Shown here piece after piece: positions 46,634 to 55,971 of a DNA stretch of 64,000 bases. The position numbers were made by a program, and so were the translations under genes. The notes beneath the pieces are model-generated. The model ran no database searches and had not been told where the DNA came from. It saw only the letters and a list, made by a program, of their open reading frames with translations. The DNA comes from Ilyomonas sp965214235 (GTDB lineage: Bacteria > Bacteroidota > Bacteroidia > Chitinophagales > Chitinophagaceae), in the NCBI GenBank assembly GCA_965214235.1, contig CBDCBH010000003.1, forward strand, positions 2,170,001-2,234,000, read 5' to 3'. Position 1 is the stretch's first letter, and every line of letters starts with the position of its first letter.

Positions 46634-47167
46634 TTATTGTTGCTTTGCAGTTGCAATTAAATCATCAATATCAACTGTAGCATTATCAAGTTCTTTCGCT
46701 TTTTTAAACAGTTCTAAAGCCTTGTTGTATTCCTTTTTAGTAAGATAATAAATGCCTGAATTGCGATAGGCATAAGGGTTGTTTTCCTCGAGTTCCAAAG
46801 AGTGATTTATATCCTTAAGTCCTTCTTCTGCATTACCTGTTTTAATTTTTGCAAGTCCTCTGTTATTATAAGTATAAGGAAAGGAATTGTCAATTTCGAT
46901 AGCTCTATCAAAATGAGGAATTGCTTCCTCAAATCTCTCTAATGTATTTAATGTAAATCCTTTATTATTTAATGCATATTTATTGTCGGCGTTTAACTCC
47001 AATGCTTTATCATAATACTCCAAAGCTTTATCATGTAAATCTAAACGCGAATAAATAAGACCAGCATTTGTAAAATCATTTGAATTCATTTTATTTAATA
47101 ACATGAATTCAAATGATTCTTTTCCCTTTATCAAACTCTTTTGTTTGCAGATAAGAGGTAATTGCAA
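46634..47167 (-). CDS. TPR domain, C-terminal part of split M50 peptidase gene
   Basis: The supported part (about 46634-47120) is a run of four to five tetratricopeptide repeats of 34 residues (YDKALELNADNKYALNNKG, then FDRAIEIDNSFPYTYNNRG, and so on). The N-terminal residues before KGKESFEFML are read in the wrong frame. Its repeats continue in exact register from the TPR-like end of the upstream peptidase gene, and an extra base in an A-run (47120-47123) separates the two. The intact product would be about 386 residues. TPRs mediate protein contacts; here they could hold substrates of the peptidase. Confidence 0.8.
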   Translation of the reverse strand: MQLPLICKQKSLIKGKESFEFMLLNKMNSNDFTNAGLIYSRLDLHDKALEYYDKALELNADNKYALNNKGFTLNTLERFEEAIPHFDRAIEIDNSFPYTYNNRGLAKIKTGNAEEGLKDINHSLELEENNPYAYRNSGIYYLTKKEYNKALELFKKAKELDNATVDIDDLIATAKQQ

Positions 47168-47795
47168 GACGATAAATGTCTTCTTCTTTCAAACTGTTTT
47201 CTAAAATATGGTTGAATAGATTTCCTGCTTCTTTGAAATTATTTTCATTATAAAGTTTTATAGCTTGCTCATAATCCGAAGGAAATCTTTTTAGATAAAA
47301 TAGTTTTTTCAATTTACTTCCATCGTTATAAATAATATCGCCATCATTTAATTTGATAGTCTTTGAAGAAGGAATGAGATTATGCAAATCAATTATAGCT
47401 GAAATAAAAAAAACAATAAAAATAAATTTGAGTGAACCATGAAGATCATAATGAAAAGCAGAATAGCACGCGATAACAGCAATGATGGAGGATATTAGGG
47501 GACCTGCTAAAGTGCAAATAATCCGATAATTAATCGAAAGCCCTTTTGCATTATATGTGCATACACCAGTCTTCCAAGGTAGAGGATAATACCTAATATA
47601 CAAGTCAAGCAAACCAATGGTGAAACGGATATTTTTTTTAGGGTTTCCGTACGAGCCAACATAAACAGTTACTTTTTCTTTCGTTAATAGTAAAGCGGGA
47701 ATTGCATGTCCGAGTTCATGGAACAGTACAGTAAATATTCTCGCACATAAAGCTGTTACAAACAGCATTAAAAGAAAGATGGGAAAGTATTCCAT
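47109..47795 (-). CDS. M50-family membrane metallopeptidase, N-terminal part (frameshifted)
   Basis: This part has an N-terminal membrane helix that contains the zinc motif HELGH (H26, E27, H30), followed by further hydrophobic segments (IICTLAGPLISSIIAVIACY and KFIFIVFFISAIIDLHNLIPS). The latter has the second zinc ligand region (DLHNLIPS, like the NLxPxxxxDG motif of M50). It ends in TPR-like helices (YEQAIKLYNENNFKEAGNLF) that run into an early stop at 47109. With one A removed at 47120-47123 it continues into the TPR part. Site-2-type proteases cut membrane-bound regulators; the target is unknown. Confidence 0.83.
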   Translation of the reverse strand: MEYFPIFLLMLFVTALCARIFTVLFHELGHAIPALLLTKEKVTVYVGSYGNPKKNIRFTIGLLDLYIRYYPLPWKTGVCTYNAKGLSINYRIICTLAGPLISSIIAVIACYSAFHYDLHGSLKFIFIVFFISAIIDLHNLIPSSKTIKLNDGDIIYNDGSKLKKLFYLKRFPSDYEQAIKLYNENNFKEAGNLFNHILENSLKEEDIYRLAITSYLQTKEFDKGKRII

Positions 47796-47872
47796 AAAGC
47801 CTTACATAAAATATTGATAGACGATTTTATCAGCGAATATAACAATCCAAAAGCTTTATGAAGTATCTTATC

Positions 47873-50284
47873 TCAATCCCCATCCTTCTTCTCATTCAAC
47901 TTAACAAAAGCCGCTCTGCGGGGCGCAGGCACAATGGCATCCGCACCTTTTACGGCTTTCCATATTACTTCTGTAAATTCACGGTCGGGCACTCTGTCTT
48001 CCCCGCTAAAATCAAAAGTTTCGCTTTTGCGCTGCCAGGCATTTTCAATATTATTTTTTGCATTGATGTCGGTTTGCAAAGGCTTGGCATCAAACGGCGT
48101 AAGATTGGATATTGAAGCAAAGCAACGCCACATTGGTACGGCTGCTGCATCATACTGGCTCATGGGTTTGAAACCTAAAATCAGTTCAATGGTGTGCAAT
48201 ACGGATGTGGTAGAATACATAGTATGATCAACAAAGTTTCTTTTTACAAAACCACCGGCAAGGTAAACCGGACTCCGGTGCGCATCCACATGGTCAGGAC
48301 CATCCTGTGCATCATCTTCCACCACAAATACAACACTGTTTTTCCATACAGAACTTTTGCTTAAATAATCTACAAACATACCTACTGCAAGGTCGTTATC
48401 AGCGCAATGTGCAAACGGTGTAGGTCTGCCTTTGCGCAAGCCTTCAGTATGGTCGTTAATAATGCGCAACGTGTTTAGTTGCGGCAGCGCATTATGAGAA
48501 ACCAATGAATCAAAATCGCGCTTCCATTGCCCTACTCTTGTGGTATCGCGCACCGTTTGGTCCCAGCTTGTATAGTACGTGCAATAATGATTTTTTAAAA
48601 TCGGAATGTTGGGTTTATAATCGTCGGCAAATTCGCCATAGGTGCGATAGCTGATGCCAGCCCGCGCACAATGATCCCAGATAAAACCGCCTTTATTATT
48701 AGCAATCTCGCGGTTGCCTTCGGCATCGTATTCGCCGCCTCTTCCACCATAACTTGTTGGCCATGTTTTCTCTAAATAATCATCGGCGTAGCCACCCATG
48801 CTCCAGTTGTGCCCGTCGGCGCTCACTTCGGCATCAACATAAAAATTATCAAGCAACACAAACTCTTTTGCCAGCGCATGAAGGTTGGGCGTTATCTTCT
48901 CGCCAAACAAGCACAAACTTGTATCGCCGTTGCCTTCTTTTATATCACCCAACACCTGGTCGTACGTTCTGTTTTCTTTTATAATATAAAACACATGCTT
49001 GATGGGCGATGTATCTCCAATCCGCGCTGGTATTGGGTTTCCGGCTTCACCTACTGCCACCGTTTCTTTGTTTTTATTATACGGTGTGTTTTGATAAACG
49101 AGCTTTGAATAGTTACTTAATTGAGTGCTTGTTGGTGTTGTAAAATAGCTTAACGTGCCTGTAAACAAACCGCCGATGTATTCGCTCTTCAACGTACCCT
49201 GCCGATAGGCTGCCGCCCTTATTTTACTGGTATCGAAAGCATGATAATGGGGGTTGGGTAACGAAGTAAAGCCTTTACCGTTAGCAACAAAAATGGTGTT
49301 GCCAATTACGCGAACACAGGTTGGATACCAGCCCACCGGGATGAAGCCTTTTGATTGACTTGAACCTTTTTTACTCACATCAAATACCGCTAAACAATTG
49401 TTATCGGCATTGGCAACATACAATGTTTTTTCATCGCTGCTCAATGCTACACTGTTGGTAGTTGAGCCTGCCGGAGCATCAGGATATAAAGCCGCATTCA
49501 GCGTTTCCAGCACCATTCTTTTTTTTATATCAATTACCGAAACGCTGTTGTCATTCGCATTAGCCACAAACAGGTAAGCGCCTTTGTTTGTGAGGCACAT
49601 ATCGTTGGGGTTATCGCCTACGGCAACGCTATCAATCAACTTTTTTTGCGCTGTGTTATAAACTAAAATTTTATCGCCGCCCCATAACGAAATGTAAAGC
49701 TCTTTTTTATCGGGCGATAATAAACAAGTGTAGGCTTCTGCCCCTAACTTCAGTGAGTCAATTCGTTTTGTTTTTACTTCAATTGTATAAAGGCTGTTGT
49801 TTTCTTTTGTAACCACGTACATTGTTTGTGTGGCATCGTTCAATTCTATGCCGGCAGGTGATATTTTTTTTGGCCATTTTTCACCCAGTTTAATACTGTC
49901 TTTCAACACAAGCTTGCTGTTAACAATGGCATATTTCAAAATCCAATTGTCGTTGCCGCCGGAGGCATATAAATACTTTTCATCCTTACTGAAACGCAAG
50001 CCCAGCCAGCTTTTTGGAATGATGGTGCTATCAAGCCGTTTCTTACCAACGGCATCAATCAAATCTATTGTTTGCGTGCTTTGCCCGTTGTTGGTAACGG
50101 CTATATATTTTTTTGAAGAAGAGATGGCAATGTTCAGCGGCAAATCTCCTAACGCTAACGATTTACCAACGGGCGTTAAGCTCCATCCGTTAGGAAGATG
50201 AATGCGCTTGATGGATGTATTTTTTTGCGAGTACGAAGTGCTGATAAAAGAAAGTGCAAATAGTAAAATGAACAGGCGTTTCAT
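47873..50284 (-). CDS. YncE-like beta-propeller/phosphoesterase fusion
   Basis: This 803-residue exported protein has a signal peptide (cleavage near SYSQ), an N-terminal seven-bladed YncE-type beta-propeller (about 30-350; repeated VAVTNNG, YVANADNN and FVANANDNSVSVID strands), and a C-terminal alkaline-phosphatase-superfamily phosphoesterase domain (about 415-800). The latter has the metal-binding opening YIIKENRTYDQVLGD, SADGHNWSMGGYADDY, and the VVEDDAQDGPDHVDAHRSP core. The domain order is a known Bacteroidota architecture. It probably hydrolyses phosphate esters in the periplasm. A phosphate-starvation role is plausible, but no PhoB box was identified. Confidence 0.9.
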   Translation of the reverse strand: MKRLFILLFALSFISTSYSQKNTSIKRIHLPNGWSLTPVGKSLALGDLPLNIAISSSKKYIAVTNNGQSTQTIDLIDAVGKKRLDSTIIPKSWLGLRFSKDEKYLYASGGNDNWILKYAIVNSKLVLKDSIKLGEKWPKKISPAGIELNDATQTMYVVTKENNSLYTIEVKTKRIDSLKLGAEAYTCLLSPDKKELYISLWGGDKILVYNTAQKKLIDSVAVGDNPNDMCLTNKGAYLFVANANDNSVSVIDIKKRMVLETLNAALYPDAPAGSTTNSVALSSDEKTLYVANADNNCLAVFDVSKKGSSQSKGFIPVGWYPTCVRVIGNTIFVANGKGFTSLPNPHYHAFDTSKIRAAAYRQGTLKSEYIGGLFTGTLSYFTTPTSTQLSNYSKLVYQNTPYNKNKETVAVGEAGNPIPARIGDTSPIKHVFYIIKENRTYDQVLGDIKEGNGDTSLCLFGEKITPNLHALAKEFVLLDNFYVDAEVSADGHNWSMGGYADDYLEKTWPTSYGGRGGEYDAEGNREIANNKGGFIWDHCARAGISYRTYGEFADDYKPNIPILKNHYCTYYTSWDQTVRDTTRVGQWKRDFDSLVSHNALPQLNTLRIINDHTEGLRKGRPTPFAHCADNDLAVGMFVDYLSKSSVWKNSVVFVVEDDAQDGPDHVDAHRSPVYLAGGFVKRNFVDHTMYSTTSVLHTIELILGFKPMSQYDAAAVPMWRCFASISNLTPFDAKPLQTDINAKNNIENAWQRKSETFDFSGEDRVPDREFTEVIWKAVKGADAIVPAPRRAAFVKLNEKKDGD

Positions 50285-50543
50285 CGGTTACAATTATACC
50301 TGTAAAAATAAATGGTTTGCGGCTTTGTATTTATTATGTTTTGGTAAAGCAATGTTGGTTTCTATCATACTAAAAAAAGGCGCTTTAAAAATTCATTACT
50401 CACTTATACTCCTTGTTTACTAATAGTAAAATGTGCAGTAAAAACTAAAGGGTTCTCTGCACAAAACAAATTTTTCACAAAACCAAACAACCAAACAGCA
50501 TTGCGCTGGCACAATTATAGTTTTCAAAATAAAAACATAATCT

Positions 50544-51347
50544 ATGAAATCGAATGGAAAGTATGCACTGATAACAGGCGCTACCAGCGGCATTGGCTAC
50601 GAGCTTGCCAAATTATTTGCACAGGATGGATACAACCTTATTATTGTGGCTAGAGGCGAAAACGGAGACCTCCAAAAAACAGCTTCAGACCTCAAAAACC
50701 AATATGGAATTAATGTTGAAACCTTGGCTAAAGACTTGTTTAAACGCGAAAACGCTTTTGCGGTGTATAATGAAGTAAAACAAAAAGGCATTGAGATAGA
50801 TGTGTTGGTAAACGATGCCGGACAAGGCCAGTATGGTTTGTTTACCGATACCGACATTAACCGTGAATTAGATATTGTGCAGCTCAACATTGGTAGCCTC
50901 ATTATTCTTACCAAACAATTTTTAAAAGATATGGTGGCGCGTGGCGAAGGAAAAATTTTAAACCTGTCATCCATTGCCAGTAAACAGCCTGGTCCCTGGC
51001 AATCGGTGTATCATGGAACCAAAGCGTTTGTACAATCGTTTACAGAAGCCATCCGTAGCGAAAACAAAGATACCGGTGTAACCATCACAGCTTTATTGCC
51101 CGGAGCAACCGATACAGATTTCTTTGCTAAAGCCAATATGCAGGATTCAAAAATAGTAGAAGATAAAAGTAAGCTGGCAAACCCCGCTGATGCTGCAAAA
51201 GATGGATACGAAGCGTTAATGAGAGGCGATGATAAAGTGGTATCCGGCTTTAAAAATAAAGCAGAAGTGGCTATGGCAAATATGATGACTGATAGTACTG
51301 TTGCCGATAATACAAAGAAAATGCAGGAACCGGCACAAAGCAATTAA
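50544..51347 (+). CDS. Short-chain dehydrogenase/reductase
   Basis: This 267-residue SDR has the NAD(P) motif TGATSGIG (11-18) and an NDAG variant of the NNAG motif at about 90-93. The catalytic set is a Ser near 142-143 (LSSIAS), Y156 and K160 (YHGTK). An Arg just after the second strand (VARGE) suggests NADPH preference. The substrate is unknown; the family reduces ketones, aldehydes or sugars. It has its own terminator at 51373. Confidence 0.93.
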   Translation: MKSNGKYALITGATSGIGYELAKLFAQDGYNLIIVARGENGDLQKTASDLKNQYGINVETLAKDLFKRENAFAVYNEVKQKGIEIDVLVNDAGQGQYGLFTDTDINRELDIVQLNIGSLIILTKQFLKDMVARGEGKILNLSSIASKQPGPWQSVYHGTKAFVQSFTEAIRSENKDTGVTITALLPGATDTDFFAKANMQDSKIVEDKSKLANPADAAKDGYEALMRGDDKVVSGFKNKAEVAMANMMTDSTVADNTKKMQEPAQSN

Positions 51348-51372
51348 AGCCTCTCTTTTTCAGTATAAAAAC

Positions 51373-51408
51373 AAAAGTTTTCGCCTTTAAACAAGGCGGA
51401 AACTTTTA
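51373..51408 (+). terminator. Intrinsic terminator after SDR gene
   Basis: AAAAGTTTTCGCC pairs with GGCGGAAACTTTT around an AT-rich loop with a following T-tract, about 25 bases after the SDR stop. Confidence 0.75.
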
Positions 51409-51468
51409 TATCCTTTTCATTTTCTACGGCATGTAATAAAAGGAATTCAATAAACTAAAAACAAACCT

Positions 51469-51843
51469 ATGCCAGCCATTTTTATAGTTGATGACGATTA
51501 CGATATTCTGCTTTCGCTGGAAGCCTGGTTCAGCAGAAAAAATTATACAGTTACTACTTTTGACAATGCACGCTATCTTATTAAAAACATCTTGCAGGAT
51601 AAACCCGATTTGGTGTTGCTCGATGTGAATTTAAAAGGTGAAGACGGGCGATACATTTGCAGAGATATAAAAGAACAAGTGCCGTACCCTGTTAAAGTGC
51701 TTCTTTTTTCTGCCAATCCTTTGGCTTTATTAACTTACGAGGATAGTTATGCCGATGGTATTATAAACAAGCCTTTCGAATTGGAAGCGCTGGAAGAAAA
51801 ATGTAGAAAACTGTTAGCGGTTCATCACAAATGGTACAAGTAA
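51469..51843 (+). CDS. Stand-alone response regulator receiver protein
   Basis: This 124-residue single receiver domain has acidic residues D8-D10, the phospho-acceptor D52 in LLDVNL, and the conserved Lys in NKPFELEAL (about 101). It is a paralogue of the protein at 340-720, with which it shares IVDDDYDILLSL, GEDGR and SYADGI/RYADGI segments. It is encoded alone, between an SDR and a receptor gene, with a shared bidirectional terminator downstream. The partner kinase is not adjacent. Confidence 0.9.
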   Translation: MPAIFIVDDDYDILLSLEAWFSRKNYTVTTFDNARYLIKNILQDKPDLVLLDVNLKGEDGRYICRDIKEQVPYPVKVLLFSANPLALLTYEDSYADGIINKPFELEALEEKCRKLLAVHHKWYK

Positions 51844-52014
51844 TTTGCGGCAAAAAAAAATGCAAAAACAGTTTTATGTGCAGGGCATTTGTACTCTGTT
51901 CGGGCATCGTTCTAATTTTAAATTTGTTGTTTTTCTCTTCTTAATAAAGAGAAAAAAAATTACTCTTATACCATTTGTAAATAAGTAAACTATCTGTTTA
52001 CAGCTTACTAAAAT

Positions 52015-52029
52015 TGCAGTAAAAACAAA
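52015..52029 (+). repeat. Recurrent TGCAGTAAAAACAAA intergenic motif
   Basis: The same word or a close variant occurs in gaps at 50434, 52015 and 60778, with weaker copies at 17567 and 17623. Here it directly precedes a terminator stem. Its role is unknown, and it may be part of a terminator-associated element. Confidence 0.35.
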
Positions 52030-52062
52030 AGAGCCGCTTTGCATAGCGGCTCTTTTGTTTTT
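52021..52062. terminator. Bidirectional intrinsic terminator
   Basis: A perfect 18-bp stem (AAAAACAAAAGAGCCGCT with its complement) around a 6-base loop lies between the convergent receiver and Oar-like receptor genes. Confidence 0.9.
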
Positions 52063-52074
52063 ACTATGTTTTTA

Positions 52075-55000
52075 TTAAAAACTGTACTTAATTCCTAACT
52101 GTCCCTGCCAGCGTGAATTAATCGGGTCAACCGTATAATATTGATTGCCTATTCCTGTTGGCTTCACAAAATTAAATGTAGGATCGTAACCCGTTGAAGG
52201 CACACCGGGCTTTACACCGTTTGCATCGGTTACAAAATTTAAAGCGCTGATGGTGTAATTATTAATGTTGGTAACAAAGCGAATGTGCCCCCAATCATTG
52301 TTAATAAAGTTAAGCACGTTAAACATATCCAAACTCAATTGCAGCGTATGCTGGTTGTTGGTTTTACTTAACTTGAATGTGTGCATCAATTTCATATCCA
52401 GCTCATGGTTCCAGGGCGTGCGCAAGCCGTTTCTTTCTTCATACCCGCCTCTGTGTTTACTTAAATATTTATCTCCGCTGATATAGTTGTTCAAATCTGT
52501 CCATTGCTGTGCCGCAGAGTAGGTAACTACGCCGTTTGTTTTTACATCGGCAAGGTTAATATCGCTTTGGCTTGCAGGTATGTAAATTAATGGTGCACTG
52601 GAAGAATTATTGAATGGATTGCCACCATAAACCAATGTGTACGGGCTGCCCGATTGTCCGCTATAAAAGAAGCTGATGTTTGTTGTATTTGTTTCGTTCC
52701 AGTTAAAAGCAGCACCCAGCACACCCACAATGCGATGACGAAGATCGAAGTTGCTGTAACCCAATTGCGGATTGTTAGGATTGATAGTAGGATTCAACTC
52801 ATAATTACTGCTGAATGAGTTGCGGATGCCGTTACTGATGTCGTGGCTTTGACCATACGTGTAAGCCGCCGACCAGTTTATATTGATGGTTGAATGCGCT
52901 CCCATCCTTACATTACTACTCGTTTTAGATAGCTGCGCAGTAAGGTTGTAACGATAACCCTGAGTTGTGTTGGTGAGAAAATAAATAGCTGAATAAGCCT
53001 TGCTGATTTTGCCAGCACCTCCGCTTGGATAAACAGGCGATTGTGTTGGTCCGCTTGAGTAATAAGATGCCGAATCTTTAATATTAATTTGCTGAAACTC
53101 TACATCTTCCAATGTTTTAGTGTACAACGCATCAAGCGTTAATTTATAACCTTTGCCCCATCTGAAATCGGTAGCAATATTGCTGCGCCAAATGGAAGGC
53201 AGTTTAAAGTTATTATCAATAATATCAAGTTCTCTTGTTTTTGTATTGGCATTCGAGCCGGTGGCTGCATCTACTGCACTTTTTAAATTTTCCGGACTTG
53301 CCAGCGGCACTTGTTTACCGGAAGCAGGCTTATAATCTATATTGCCAAAATCATTGCCATTCAGTGTATAAGCATAGCCTAACCATGCAAACGGAATGCG
53401 TCCCGTGAAGATGCCAGAGCCGCCTCTTATCACTACACTTTGGTTGCCGCTAACATCCCAGTTAAAACCAACACGCGGCGATACCGTTAAGTTGCCAAAC
53501 CATTTATTATTTAATTGAGAAAAAGAAGTGTGGGAAAAAGTAGAACTGTACGATTGATAATCCGCCAATGTATTAATTAAAGGATCGGTTTTCGGCTGAT
53601 TGCCAACATACGAATAATCGAAACGCACACCCGGCGTAATTTTAAACTTATCGCTTACCGAAATCTCATCCTGCGCATACGCACTTAGCAAACCCACATG
53701 AAACTCGCTGGAAGGAACATTGTTTTCTAAATTTTGATAACTGTTTTTGCTGTTATCGGTTGCAAACGTTCCACGGATACGGTTGGGCATACTATCTAAA
53801 AACGATTGAATATTGGTGTACTGCCAGCGTCCATTCCACGATTGGATAAAGCCATAATTAATGTCGTAAAATTCATTGTGTGTACCAAATGTAAACTTGT
53901 TGTTACCTTTTGTGTAGGTAAGATTATCGGTAAGCTCAATTGTTTTTTGGCGTGTGTTATACACGGCGGCTTCACGCCAGGTTCCTAACCAAACCAAGCC
54001 GTTAATGTCAATGTAAGGCGTGGGTGTTGTACCCGGAAAATTGCGGTATTCATGCACATGAATAAACGATGCAATTAAGTTGTTGCTAACACTATTGCTG
54101 AAGCGGGTTTTTAATTCGCCAACCAGGTTCAGGTTTTTTGTATGCTGTGTAAAATCGGTAGAAGAAAACTGGAAGTTGGTAGATGTTCTTTCTAAGTTAT
54201 TGCCTTCTCCATCGGTATAAATACCACGCAGGCTTAAGCTGCTTTTCGTATTGATATTCCAATCAATTTTAGCAAACAATTTAGCACTGTTGGTAAAAAT
54301 TTTATACTTATCGTAAGTGCCGGCATCAAAGCCCTGTTTTTGATATTCAGCCGCAATCTGTTGCGCCTGTGGTAAAGTAATAGCAGCACCCGGATCGCCT
54401 GCATTGTAAAATGTAGGTTCCTGGTGGCGTGTAATTTCACCATTTACAATAAAGAACAATTTGTTTTTAATGATAGGTCCGCTTAACGTAGCGCCGTACT
54501 GATAATCGTGAAAATCAGAACCGATAGAACTCTTTGCGCCATCTATGCTTTTGCCTACCAACGCCTGGTTATGTCCATAGCCGTACAACGAGCCATGAAA
54601 ATTGTTAGTGCCGCTTTTGGTAACGGCATTCACGCTGCCGCCGGTAAAATTGCCCAGCTTTACATCGTAAGGTGCCAGTTGCACCTGCACTTCCTGAATT
54701 ACATCCAAACTGTATGGATTGGTACGCGTACCGGCACCGGCTGTTCCGCTTTGCCCGCCGCCGCTTACGCCGCCAAACGAGTTGCTGAAACCAATGGCAT
54801 CGTTGTTCACAGCGCCATCCAGCGTAATGTTATTGTAACGAAAATTAGAACCTGCGAATGAGTTGTTGTTTGATTGCGGAGTTAAACGGGTAAAATCCTG
54901 CAAGCTGCGACCAATAGTGGGCAGTGTGTTTAATTGTGTACGCGCCACCGTAATACCGCTAAGGCTTCCGTTGCGCCTTCCGGCTGATGACACCACTACT

Positions 55001-55353
55001 TCCTTTAATTCTGCCGATGTGCTTTGCAGCGTAACATTCATGTCGGGATTTTCACCCAACTGCAGGTTTACATCCTGTTGTGTTTGATCTTGATAACCAA
55101 CAAAAGAAATCAAAATTGTGTATGGTCCGCCGGCTTTTAAATTGGTAATTACAAACCTGCCTTTGCTATTGGTAATTGCCTGCACCACACTGTTGGTGGG
55201 CTGGTAAGTAATGGTTATAGATGCGCCGCTTACAGCATTGCCTGCGGCATCTTTTATAAAACCATTTAAGGTTGAGGTTGTTTCTTGTGAAAAGCCAATC
55301 GAAGTAATAAATAATGAGCAAATAAAAAGCAGTTGAGTAACGACTCGTTGCAT
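52075..55353 (-). CDS. Oar-like TonB-dependent outer-membrane protein
   Basis: This 1092-residue protein has a signal peptide (cleavage near GFSQ), a CarboxypepD_reg-like domain (about 27-115, LNGFIKDAAGNAVSGASITI), and a plug-like region with QVQLAPYDVKLGNFTGGSVNAVTKSGTN split over two stretches. That plug is typical of Oar/CarboxypepD receptors. A long barrel follows and ends in KYSF. In Myxococcus, Oar is needed for secretion or sensing of a protease-type signal; in Bacteroidota, such receptors are mostly of unknown cargo. No SusD partner or regulator is adjacent. Confidence 0.92.
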   Translation of the reverse strand: MQRVVTQLLFICSLFITSIGFSQETTSTLNGFIKDAAGNAVSGASITITYQPTNSVVQAITNSKGRFVITNLKAGGPYTILISFVGYQDQTQQDVNLQLGENPDMNVTLQSTSAELKEVVVSSAGRRNGSLSGITVARTQLNTLPTIGRSLQDFTRLTPQSNNNSFAGSNFRYNNITLDGAVNNDAIGFSNSFGGVSGGGQSGTAGAGTRTNPYSLDVIQEVQVQLAPYDVKLGNFTGGSVNAVTKSGTNNFHGSLYGYGHNQALVGKSIDGAKSSIGSDFHDYQYGATLSGPIIKNKLFFIVNGEITRHQEPTFYNAGDPGAAITLPQAQQIAAEYQKQGFDAGTYDKYKIFTNSAKLFAKIDWNINTKSSLSLRGIYTDGEGNNLERTSTNFQFSSTDFTQHTKNLNLVGELKTRFSNSVSNNLIASFIHVHEYRNFPGTTPTPYIDINGLVWLGTWREAAVYNTRQKTIELTDNLTYTKGNNKFTFGTHNEFYDINYGFIQSWNGRWQYTNIQSFLDSMPNRIRGTFATDNSKNSYQNLENNVPSSEFHVGLLSAYAQDEISVSDKFKITPGVRFDYSYVGNQPKTDPLINTLADYQSYSSTFSHTSFSQLNNKWFGNLTVSPRVGFNWDVSGNQSVVIRGGSGIFTGRIPFAWLGYAYTLNGNDFGNIDYKPASGKQVPLASPENLKSAVDAATGSNANTKTRELDIIDNNFKLPSIWRSNIATDFRWGKGYKLTLDALYTKTLEDVEFQQINIKDSASYYSSGPTQSPVYPSGGAGKISKAYSAIYFLTNTTQGYRYNLTAQLSKTSSNVRMGAHSTININWSAAYTYGQSHDISNGIRNSFSSNYELNPTINPNNPQLGYSNFDLRHRIVGVLGAAFNWNETNTTNISFFYSGQSGSPYTLVYGGNPFNNSSSAPLIYIPASQSDINLADVKTNGVVTYSAAQQWTDLNNYISGDKYLSKHRGGYEERNGLRTPWNHELDMKLMHTFKLSKTNNQHTLQLSLDMFNVLNFINNDWGHIRFVTNINNYTISALNFVTDANGVKPGVPSTGYDPTFNFVKPTGIGNQYYTVDPINSRWQGQLGIKYSF

Positions 55354-55510
55354 AGGTATCGAAGTTTTTGCAAAGCAACGAACATGGTGTTATGGCAATG
55401 TTACCTCAGCGTTACCAAAACGTTACGGCAAAATGAACCGAATGTTATCAAAGGATAATTAAGCAACTGCAAAAAGATTTGATGAATATAGAAAGGTGAG
55501 AATAAATAAA

Positions 55511-55555
55511 AATTATCAGGATGCTGTAATTGTAAACAACAGCATCCTGATAATT
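55511..55555 (-). terminator. Intrinsic terminator after Lys-rich protein gene
   Basis: A perfect 17-bp stem (AATTATCAGGATGCTGT with its complement), extendable by one A-T pair, encloses an 11-base loop. It lies 26 bases past the stop of the Lys-rich protein gene on the minus strand. Confidence 0.85.
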
Positions 55556-55580
55556 TCATGTTTTTTATAAAAAGAAGAAA

Positions 55581-55868
55581 CTAAGAATCAGATTTTTTTA
55601 CAAGCACTTTTTTGGCTGCTGCTTTTTTAGGCGAAGTTTTTTTTGCAACCGCTTTCGCTTTTTTTGCAACCTTTACTGTTTCTTTTTTATGCATTCCTTC
55701 GGTAATGTGCTTCACCGCTTTTTTTATGCGGTTATGAAATTTTTTATCTCCTAATGTTGTTTTTAATTCCGGTATGGCGGCTTCAATTTTATCGGCTAAT
55801 TTCTTTCTAAATTCTTTTTTGCCTGGCATTGCATTACTCTTTTGGTTCGGCATGTTCTCGGTATCCAT
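55581..55868 (-). CDS. Lys/Ala-rich histone H1-like small protein
   Basis: This 95-residue protein has an N-terminal structured part (about 12-60, FRKKLADKIEAAIPELKTTLGDKKF, probably helical) and a C-terminal tail of about 35 residues made mostly of Lys, Ala and Val (KKAKAVAKKTSPKKAAAKK). The tail resembles eukaryotic histone H1 and bacterial AlgP/Hc1-type DNA-binding tails. Non-specific nucleic-acid binding is likely. A TTG 30 bases upstream is in frame, but the ATG at 55868 is preferred. It has its own terminator and no operon partner. Confidence 0.75.
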   Translation of the reverse strand: MDTENMPNQKSNAMPGKKEFRKKLADKIEAAIPELKTTLGDKKFHNRIKKAVKHITEGMHKKETVKVAKKAKAVAKKTSPKKAAAKKVLVKKSDS

Positions 55869-55971
55869 TGGTTTTAATTTTTTTAAATGATAACACAAAA
55901 ATAATATTGGATGCTATCTCTCCATGTTAAGTTTTTATATGAAGATGAGCTACCGGTAAAAAAGACTGTTA

